Shown here: positions 1-4,664 of the stretch, piece by piece | Layout of the letters: each line of letters opens with the position of its first letter | Numbering within the stretch: position 1 is the stretch's first letter | DNA from: a bacterium | GTDB taxonomy: Bacteria > Bacteroidota > Bacteroidia > Cytophagales > Thermonemataceae | NCBI GenBank assembly: GCA_025362415.1 | Contig: JANYGM010000297.1 | Coordinates: 1 to 6,519, forward strand | Direction of reading: 5' to 3' | DNA length: 6,519 nucleotides | The notes under the pieces: generated by a model | Seen by the model: only the letters and a program-made list of their open reading frames with translations | Databases searched by the model: none | Told to the model about the DNA's origin: nothing | Translations under genes and position numbers: made by a program

Positions 1-713
1 GATGCACTCACGTTTTTGAAGTCTGAAAGCCACGTAGAACAACACAATTCACGTCCACAAACGCCAATTCCGCCCAAACGCCCCGCTTCTTGTCTTAGGC
101 TGATTTGTCGCATTTCTATGCGTACCTTAAATTCTGATGCCAACATTTTTATCAACACACGAAAATCTATGCGGTTTTCAGCAGAATAATAAAAAGTTGC
201 TTTGGTATTATCAAACTGGTATTCTACGTCAGAGAGTTTCATATCCAGTTTTAGTTCCTGAATGACTTGCCTCGCCCTAAACATTGTGGGCATATTTCGC
301 TCTTGAATATCTCTAAACTTATCATTTTCTTGTGATGAGGCAATACGCAAAATTTCCAAAATGCTTGCATCTGTTTCTTTTATCTTCTTTTTGAGCATTT
401 GCAGGCGTACTATCTCACCTTGCAATGACACGCTACCTATGTGTATGCCACTTCCAGCATCAACGACAATGCTGTCGCCTGTGGTTAGGTCAAGGTTTTT
501 GGTGTTTCTATAAAATTCTTTTCTACCATTCTTAAACCTTACTTCTACGATATTGAAGCGGTTTTCTGTTGGCAAACTCATATCCGAAAGCCAATCAAAA
601 GTGTTTAATTTGTTGCAACCGCCTGTAGAACAACCAGTTGTATTGTTGCAACCTCCACCAGTTTTAGCACTACCATCTTTGGTGCTACCTGTGGAACAAG
701 AAGAACAACCCAT
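1..713 (-). CDS. ricT: RicT/YaaT-like PSP1-domain protein, 3' end beyond the window
   Basis: This reading frame starts at the ATG at 713-711 and runs off the left edge after 237 complete codons, so the C-terminus is missing. The N-terminus is short and rich in Cys and Gly (Cys 3, 6, 22, 28, 33) and leads into CNKLNTFDWL. The rest matches the PSP1 fold: VEVRFKNGRKEFY near residue 57, a charged helical stretch around 105-145, then GGIGVCGRELCCSTWL at about 214-229 with Cys 219, 224 and 225. That Cys cluster is a hallmark of the PSP1/RicT family. In Bacillus, RicT works with RicA and RicF in an Fe-S complex that affects RNase Y-dependent mRNA processing. Whether the Bacteroidota protein does the same is inference, and the extra N-terminal cysteines could bind metal. 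No Shine-Dalgarno sequence is visible. A possible promoter lies about 80 nt upstream. The family call is firm, the exact role is not. Confidence 0.85.
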   Translation of the reverse strand, partial: MGCSSCSTGSTKDGSAKTGGGCNNTTGCSTGGCNKLNTFDWLSDMSLPTENRFNIVEVRFKNGRKEFYRNTKNLDLTTGDSIVVDAGSGIHIGSVSLQGEIVRLQMLKKKIKETDASILEILRIASSQENDKFRDIQERNMPTMFRARQVIQELKLDMKLSDVEYQFDNTKATFYYSAENRIDFRVLIKMLASEFKVRIEMRQISLRQEAGRLGGIGVCGRELCCSTWLSDFKNVSA

Positions 714-795
714 AATATATTTATATTTTTAAGTGCATTTTTGCACGTTTGAGTAAGATTTATTTAGTTTTTAGATAAAAACTACAACTAATTGG

Positions 796-803
796 CAAAG
801 ATA
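796..803 (-). promoter_or_regulatory. candidate -7 element for the ricT-like gene
   Basis: Read on the minus strand this is TATCTTTG, a full match to the Bacteroidota -7 consensus TAnnTTTG. It lies 82 nt upstream of the ATG, giving a leader of roughly 75 nt. The expected TTTG about 20 nt further upstream is poor (TTCA at best), so this is a one-box prediction. The leader contains a small GTGCA/TGCAC hairpin at 733-746 of unknown meaning. Confidence 0.4.
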
Positions 804-866
804 AGAAAACTATTTTGAATATTGAATTTTTTGTGAAGTCAAGTGTTTCCACCATAGCCGTCAAGC

Positions 867-1060
867 TTAGTAATGTGTTGCAAATAACTTCCTACAATTT
901 AACTAAGTTGTTTTTAACCGCAAAGATGGAAAATGAAGGCGCAAAGAACGCAAAGAAATACAAAAGAAGCAGTAATAACCTTGTGTTCTTTGCGTGTATT
1001 TAAACTTTGCGCCTTTGCGGTAAGAAGAAAATTAGGAAGTTATTTACAATGTATTACTAA
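867..1060. repeat. palindromic MITE-like element with 28-bp imperfect terminal inverted repeats
   Basis: The outer arms at 867-894 and 1033-1060 are reverse complements at 24 of 28 positions, beginning TTAGTAAT and ending with ATTACTAA. Inside them sits a second symmetrical layer built from the word CGCAAAG. On the left it occurs at 917-925, 938-946 and 948-955; as its complement CTTTGCG it occurs on the right at about 988-994, 1005-1011 and 1013-1019. The centre is near 963-984. This looks like a small non-autonomous mobile or REP-like element able to fold into a cruciform or RNA hairpin. No transposase and no clear target duplication are visible. The two inner halves differ in spacing, which points to an aged or rearranged copy. 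Confidence 0.65.
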
Positions 1061-1076
1061 TTATACAAACCTACTT

Positions 1077-1128
1077 AAAACAAAAAGTTGCTTTTCAAAT
1101 GCTGTATTCTAGCTTGAAAAGCGACTTT
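1077..1128 (-). terminator. rho-independent terminator of trxA
   Basis: Arms at 1084-1098 and 1114-1128 form a 15-bp stem with one wobble pair and a 15-nt loop, in which GCT and AGC can pair further. Read on the minus strand the stem is followed by TTTTTGTTTT at 1077-1086, the U-tract expected of an intrinsic terminator. It begins about 43 nt after the trxA stop codon. The plus-strand side also has a T-rich tail (TTTATTTT), so it might work in both directions, but no plus-strand gene ends here. Confidence 0.8.
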
Positions 1129-1170
1129 ATTTTACTAAAAAAACCATTATAGGCTGAAATTACACAAGTA

Positions 1171-1491
1171 TTACAGCGTGTCTAAAGCAGCTGTAAGTGT
1201 TTCTTTTGGCACAACTCCTACCAATTTGTGGACTAACTCACCATTTTTGAAAAACAAAAGTGTAGGAATACTGCGTACATTAAATTGTGCAGAGATATTT
1301 GGGTTAGCATCTACATCAAGTTTAGCGACAATAGCCTTATCCAAGTATTCTCCTGCTATTTCCTCTACGACAGGTCCTAGCATTTGGCAAGGTCCGCACC
1401 ATTCTGCCCAAAAATCTACCAAAGTTACTTTTTCAGACGCAATAAGGGCTGAAAAGTTTGCATCTGTTGCTTCTACTGCATTTTTTGCCAT
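1171..1491 (-). CDS. trxA: thioredoxin
   Basis: This is a complete single-domain thioredoxin of 106 residues, close to the 105-110 usual for the family. It is a cytoplasmic dithiol-disulfide oxidoreductase that passes electrons from thioredoxin reductase to targets such as ribonucleotide reductase and peroxiredoxins. The active site WCGPC is at residues 31-35 with both cysteines present. The buried Asp26 (in VDFWAEWC), Lys57, the cis-proline Pro76 in RSIPTLLFF, and Gly84 and Gly92 are all where the E. coli enzyme has them. There is no signal peptide, which separates it from periplasmic TlpA/ResA-type relatives. The start is the only ATG giving a normal N-terminus. It is transcribed away from ispF, ends in a strong terminator, and so is probably monocistronic. 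Confidence 0.97.
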   Translation of the reverse strand: MAKNAVEATDANFSALIASEKVTLVDFWAEWCGPCQMLGPVVEEIAGEYLDKAIVAKLDVDANPNISAQFNVRSIPTLLFFKNGELVHKLVGVVPKETLTAALDTL

Positions 1492-1545
1492 TGTTGTTTG
1501 TATTTTTATGTTAAAATTATATTAAATTTTTCTTAAAATCTTATT

Positions 1546-1553
1546 CAAAAATA
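1546..1553 (-). promoter_or_regulatory. candidate -7 element for trxA
   Basis: Read on the minus strand this is TATTTTTG, matching TAnnTTTG, 54 nt upstream of the trxA ATG. The upstream -33 box is weak (CTTT at 19 nt spacing rather than TTTG). In DNA this rich in A and T a single box can arise by chance, so support is moderate. Confidence 0.4.
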
Positions 1554-1585
1554 GTACATTTTTGACTTGAAGAAAGTTCACAATG

Positions 1586-1627
1586 AATTGTAAATTTTAA
1601 ATTGTGAATTGTGAATGAATACAAATA
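1586..1627. repeat. heptamer array plus GAATGAATACAAATA module, left of ispF
   Basis: Four degenerate 7-bp units starting at 1586 (AATTGTA, AATTTTA, then AATTGTG twice) run into GAATGAATACAAATA at 1613-1627. The units are the reverse complement of the TTCACAA units that precede ispF and mrdA. The 15-bp module recurs exactly, inverted, at 2361-2375. Confidence 0.75.
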
Positions 1628-1668
1628 ATTGATAATCAAATAATTACTTTTTTTGAAATAAATAAAAC

Positions 1669-1773
1669 ATAAAATACAAAATGTTTTTTGTTTTCTCTTT
1701 AATCATTACTAAATTGCAAGAATAATTTATTGAAAATATTTAACTGTTTGATTATAAGTATTTTGTATTTTAT
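1669..1773. repeat. 14-bp perfect inverted repeat upstream of ispF
   Basis: ATAAAATACAAAAT at 1669-1682 is the exact reverse complement of ATTTTGTATTTTAT at 1760-1773, with 77 bp between them. Composition is almost purely A and T, so chance or slippage is a real alternative. Transcribed, it would form a weak long-range stem. Confidence 0.35.
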
Positions 1774-1791
1774 TCAGCAAACTGTATTTAA

Positions 1792-1819
1792 TTCACAATT
1801 CCTAATTCACAATTTACAA
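1792..1819. repeat. heptamer array abutting the ispF start
   Basis: Four consecutive 7-bp units (TTCACAA, TTCCTAA, TTCACAA, TTTACAA) end 11 nt before the ispF ATG. The same units make up the longer array before mrdA. They would lie in the ispF leader near the ribosome-binding position. Only a modest purine stretch (AAAGAAAA) separates them from the start codon. Confidence 0.75.
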
Positions 1820-1830
1820 TTAAAGAAAAT

Positions 1831-2310
1831 ATGCTTAATTTTCGTATAGGGCAAGGTTATGACGTTCACGAACTAGAAGAAGGAAGAGAATTTTGGCTGG
1901 GTGGCATACGTATAGCGCACACACACGGCGCAACTGGACATTCTGATGCTGACGTGCTTATCCACGCTATTTGTGATGCACTTTTGGGGGCAGCGTGCCT
2001 ACGTGATATTGGTTTTCATTTTTCTAATACTGATGCTAAATATAAAAATATTGATAGCAAAATTTTATTAAAAGAAGTAATGCAACTTCTTGATAATGAA
2101 GGTTATAAAGTTGGAAATGTAGATGCAACCATTTGCTTAGAAGCACCAAAAATAAATCCCTATATTCCGCAAATGCAGGAGATTTTAGCGCAAATAATGC
2201 AAATAACGCAAAAAGATGTTTCTATTAAAGCCACCACGTCAGAAACGCTAGGTTTTGTAGGACGAAAAGAAGGCATTACGGCAAGTGCAGTGGCTATTAT
2301 TTACAAATAA
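1831..2310 (+). CDS. ispF: 2-C-methyl-D-erythritol 2,4-cyclodiphosphate synthase
   Basis: IspF catalyses the fifth step of the MEP (non-mevalonate) isoprenoid pathway. It cyclises 4-diphosphocytidyl-2-C-methyl-D-erythritol 2-phosphate to the 2,4-cyclodiphosphate with release of CMP, as a cytoplasmic homotrimer. The protein has 159 residues, the usual size. The divalent metal site is intact: Asp11 and His13 in GQGYDVH, and His45 in the segment GHSDADVLIHA that also carries His37. These sit three residues later than Asp8, His10, His42 and His34 of E. coli. DIGFHFSNTD (59-68) corresponds to the substrate-binding loop, and Glu138 in TTSETLGFVGR matches the second metal ligand Glu135. The ATG at 1831 gives the family's normal N-terminus. 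Heptamer arrays flank the gene on both sides, and the downstream one starts on the last base of the stop codon. Its product feeds the undecaprenyl carrier needed by the wall genes downstream. Confidence 0.97.
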   Translation: MLNFRIGQGYDVHELEEGREFWLGGIRIAHTHGATGHSDADVLIHAICDALLGAACLRDIGFHFSNTDAKYKNIDSKILLKEVMQLLDNEGYKVGNVDATICLEAPKINPYIPQMQEILAQIMQITQKDVSIKATTSETLGFVGRKEGITASAVAIIYK

Positions 2311-2350
2311 TTAGGAATTGTGAATTAGGAATTAGGAATTGTGAATTACG
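2310..2350. repeat. left heptamer array in the ispF-mrdA gap
   Basis: Five exact 7-bp units (ATTAGGA, ATTGTGA, ATTAGGA, ATTAGGA, ATTGTGA) and a partial sixth (ATTACG) begin on the last base of the ispF stop codon. They are reverse complements of the TTCCTAA and TTCACAA units in the array at 2373-2470, so the two can pair as a long hairpin stem. Confidence 0.85.
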
Positions 2351-2360
2351 TTTCTCTCCG

Positions 2361-2470
2361 TATTTGTATTCATTCCTAATTCCTAATTCCTAATTCCTAA
2401 TTCCTAATTTCTAATTCCTAATTTCTAATTCCTAATTCCTAATTCACAATTCACAATTCACAATTCACAA
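2361..2470. repeat. GAATGAATACAAATA module (inverted) plus 14-unit heptamer array before mrdA
   Basis: The segment 2361-2375 is the exact reverse complement of the module at 1613-1627. It leads into 14 back-to-back 7-bp units at 2373-2470: five TTCCTAA, one TTTCTAA, one TTCCTAA, one TTTCTAA, two TTCCTAA, then four TTCACAA. The array ends 12 nt before the mrdA ATG. Identical units within sub-blocks suggest recent copy-number change by slippage. This is the longest array in the window. No promoter box is visible in the gap, so mrdA may be read through from ispF. Confidence 0.9.
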
Positions 2471-2482
2471 TTATTTACGACA

Positions 2483-4507
2483 ATGGCAGAGGTAAGAGCA
2501 GACCGCCAAATACTGATGTATGGGCTTTTTGTGAGTGTTGGGCTGATTTTTTTGATGAGATTATTTTATATCCAAGTCATTGATGACAGTTATAGGGTTG
2601 CTGCTGATGATAATGCTTTGCGCAGAGTAGTTTTGCACCCACACAGAGGGCTGATTTATGACAGAAAAGGAGAACTTATTGTCTATAATGAGCCTATTTA
2701 TGATTTGATGGCTATTCCTAGAGAAATAAAAATCCGTGATACTACCAAATTTTGTTCTCTTTTGAATATTACTAGAGAAGATTTTGAAAAACGTGTCCAA
2801 AAGGCACGCTACCGCCCTGCAGAACCATTTAAGGCGCAAATGTCTAAAAATGAATATGCAAAGCTACAAAATTATCTTTCTGATTTTCAAGGGTTTTATG
2901 TTACACAACGTACTATCCGCACTTATCCGCACCCAAGTATGGCAAATGCTTTGGGCTATATCAGCGAGGTTGATGAAGAGCAACTCAAACAAGATAGTAC
3001 CAAATATTATGAAAAGGGGGATTTTATTGGTAAAAGTGGCATAGAATCAAGTTACGAGAAGTATTTGAGAGGTGAAAAAGGCATTAACTTTCAAATGCGA
3101 GACAAGCACAACCAAAATAAAGGTGCTTTTCAAGATGGGTTAAAAGATAAACCTGCCGTTGCAGGTGAATCTTTGACTACAGGCATTGATTTGGAACTAC
3201 AACAATATGGAGAAAAATTGATGGCAAATAAGGCAGGGGCTGTTATTGCCATAGAACCTGCCACAGGAGAGATTTTGAGCATTATTTCTGCACCAAATTA
3301 TAATCCTAATTTGCTGACTGGTACAATGATTTCAAAAAATTTCAATATGCTTAATAAAGATATTGAAAAACCGCTTTTTAATAGAGCTATACAATCTCGC
3401 TATCCGCCTGGTTCTACTTTTAAGACAATGCAGGCACTTATTGCTATGCAAGAGGGGATTTTGAGTGATTCAGTTCAATACTTCCCTTGTAATCAAGCTC
3501 TTGTAAAGTGTCACGGACACCCAAGCGTGGATATAAGTGGCTCTATTCAATATTCTTGTAATCCTTATTATTATCAAGTTTTTAGACGTGTAATGTATAG
3601 AGGTGGTGAAGAGAGTTTTGCTACATTAGCACTCAATTACGACAAATGGCGTGATTATACTTTGCGCTTTGGTTTTGGGAAAAAACTAGGTATAGATATT
3701 GCAAATGAAGGAAATGGAAGTATTCCTAAGGTTGATTTTTTTAATAAAGCCTACGGAAAAGGCAACTGGAAATATTCTAATATTTATTCTTTGAGTATTG
3801 GACAGGGAGAAGTCGGTGTAACTCCTATTCAACTAGCAAATCTTACTGCAACCATTGCTAATAGAGGTTTTTATTATACGCCACACATTGTAAAAGCCAT
3901 TGGAAACACAGGAAAACCACTTCCGCAATATACCGTAAAACACGAAACAAATATCAATAAAAAGTATTATGAAGAAGTAATTGAGGGAATGGAATGGGCG
4001 TATAAAAGTGGTACAGTAGGTCCGTATGCCCAAATAAGAGGGCAAGATTTGCATATTTGCGGAAAAACTGGAACAGTTCAAAATCCGCAAGGAGATGACC
4101 ACTCTACTTTTATTGCTTTTGCCCCACGAGATAATCCTAAAATTGCTATGATGGTTTATGTAGAAAATGCAGGTTTTGGAGGTATTTGGGCAGCTACCGT
4201 GGCTAGTTTGATGATAGAAAAATATTTGACTGACACCATTAAAAGACCTGATATAGAAAAAATGACTATGGAAAAAGCCTTTTCTTTGAAGGTTCTTTTG
4301 CGTAGAGATAGTGCTTGGAAAGCTGAAAAAGCCCGTATGGATAGCATTATCAAGGTAAAAATAGAAGAAGAAAAAGAAGACCGCAAAAAATTTCCTGAAA
4401 AATACAAAAGACGACAAGATAGCCTACTCAAAATTCAAGAAGAAAAATTAAAAAAACTGCAACCCGCCAAACCAAAAGAAGAGGAAGATGTTATTCCTGA
4501 TGCATAA
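2483..4507 (+). CDS. mrdA: penicillin-binding protein 2, elongation transpeptidase
   Basis: This is a class B penicillin-binding protein of 674 residues that cross-links peptidoglycan during side-wall growth, anchored in the inner membrane with its body in the periplasm. Residues 10-31 form the single N-terminal membrane segment. The dimerisation domain follows, with NALRRVVLHPHRGLIYDR (44-61) and GKSGIESSYEKYLRGEKG, both typical of PBP2 rather than the division enzyme FtsI. The transpeptidase domain starts near AGAVIAIEPATGEIL. Its three catalytic motifs are intact: STFK with nucleophile Ser311 and Lys314, SCN at 358-360, and KTGT at 528-531. After about residue 590 comes a tail of some 80 residues rich in Lys and Glu, probably helical. 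The usual partner gene rodA is not adjacent; murE follows after 157 bp. The ATG at 2483 gives a normal short cytoplasmic end and has no Shine-Dalgarno sequence. Confidence 0.95.
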   Translation: MAEVRADRQILMYGLFVSVGLIFLMRLFYIQVIDDSYRVAADDNALRRVVLHPHRGLIYDRKGELIVYNEPIYDLMAIPREIKIRDTTKFCSLLNITREDFEKRVQKARYRPAEPFKAQMSKNEYAKLQNYLSDFQGFYVTQRTIRTYPHPSMANALGYISEVDEEQLKQDSTKYYEKGDFIGKSGIESSYEKYLRGEKGINFQMRDKHNQNKGAFQDGLKDKPAVAGESLTTGIDLELQQYGEKLMANKAGAVIAIEPATGEILSIISAPNYNPNLLTGTMISKNFNMLNKDIEKPLFNRAIQSRYPPGSTFKTMQALIAMQEGILSDSVQYFPCNQALVKCHGHPSVDISGSIQYSCNPYYYQVFRRVMYRGGEESFATLALNYDKWRDYTLRFGFGKKLGIDIANEGNGSIPKVDFFNKAYGKGNWKYSNIYSLSIGQGEVGVTPIQLANLTATIANRGFYYTPHIVKAIGNTGKPLPQYTVKHETNINKKYYEEVIEGMEWAYKSGTVGPYAQIRGQDLHICGKTGTVQNPQGDDHSTFIAFAPRDNPKIAMMVYVENAGFGGIWAATVASLMIEKYLTDTIKRPDIEKMTMEKAFSLKVLLRRDSAWKAEKARMDSIIKVKIEEEKEDRKKFPEKYKRRQDSLLKIQEEKLKKLQPAKPKEEEDVIPDA

Positions 4508-4510
4508 TTT

Positions 4511-4545
4511 GAGGTATGAGGTTTGAAGTACGAAGTACGAAATTT
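4511..4545. repeat. degenerate heptamer array after mrdA
   Basis: Five 7-bp units in perfect register (GAGGTAT, GAGGTTT, GAAGTAC, GAAGTAC, GAAATTT) begin 3 nt after the mrdA stop codon. Sequence differs from the ATTAGGA family but the period and the purine-rich strand are the same. The GAGGTTT part can pair loosely with the AACTCAC units at 4628-4658. Confidence 0.7.
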
Positions 4546-4569
4546 AAGATGAGTTAAAATAGTTGTTTT

Positions 4570-4601
4570 TTTGTTTTTTGGAGAGATTTTGCATATTTTT
4601 G
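4570..4601 (+). promoter_or_regulatory. predicted murE promoter
   Basis: TTTG at 4570-4573 is followed after 20 nt by TATTTTTG at 4594-4601, matching the Bacteroidota primary sigma consensus (TTTG, then TAnnTTTG). Transcription would begin near 4608, so the murE leader of about 57 nt would contain the whole AACTCAC array. This suggests murE can be expressed apart from mrdA. Confidence 0.6.
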
Positions 4602-4627
4602 TAGGTAAATAAAGTTGTGGTAAATAT

Positions 4628-4658
4628 AACTCACAACTCACAACTCACAACTCACAAC
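4628..4658. repeat. AACTCAC heptamer array abutting the murE start
   Basis: Four perfect copies of AACTCAC at 4628-4655 are followed by AAC of a fifth; counted as CTCACAA units the array ends 7 nt before the murE ATG. It occupies the place where a ribosome-binding site would sit. It resembles the TTCACAA block before mrdA, with one base changed in every unit. Confidence 0.85.
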
Positions 4659-4664
4659 TATTTA

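Larger units (their letters stand above)
714..1170. other. 457-bp intergenic region between trxA and the ricT-like gene
   Basis: No credible gene is seen here on either strand. Going left to right the gap holds the leader and candidate promoter of the ricT-like gene (714-803), an AT-rich stretch, a 194-bp palindromic element (867-1060), and the trxA terminator (1077-1128). A 62-codon frame at 815-1003 exists, but it runs through the palindromic element and looks like chance. Confidence 0.7.
1492..1830. other. 339-bp divergent intergenic region between trxA and ispF
   Basis: No gene is seen here. The gap holds the trxA leader and candidate promoter, a left heptamer array with an adjoining GAATGAATACAAATA module (1586-1627), an AT-rich spacer of 164 bp, and a right heptamer array (1792-1819) directly before ispF. 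The spacer contains a perfect 14-bp inverted repeat (1669-1682 and 1760-1773). I found no full TAnnTTTG box for ispF. The nearest is TATTTTG at 1759-1765, which is one base short. Confidence 0.65.

Noticed and set aside
733..746. GTGCA/TGCAC hairpin in the ricT leader as a regulatory RNA
   Set aside because: A 5-bp stem is too short to distinguish from chance, and no conserved riboswitch pattern is seen.
815..1003. 62-codon open frame on the plus strand
   Set aside because: It runs through the palindromic CGCAAAG element, has no recognisable protein features and no promoter, and its length is expected by chance.
1178..1525. 115-codon frame antisense to trxA
   Set aside because: It overlaps a fully supported thioredoxin gene on the other strand and its protein shows no family features.
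2373..2470. Possible CRISPR array
   Set aside because: The units are 7 bp and contiguous with no unique spacers, and no cas genes are present.
3833..4417. 194-codon frame antisense to mrdA
   Set aside because: It is rich in Phe, Ser and Ile as expected from the complement of Lys/Glu-rich coding DNA, and it lies wholly inside the supported PBP2 gene.
2483..4507. Calling the PBP ftsI because murE follows it
   Set aside because: The N-terminal HPHRGLIYDR region, the GKSGIESSYEKYLRGEKG segment and the absence of a PASTA tail fit PBP2 (MrdA) better than FtsI.
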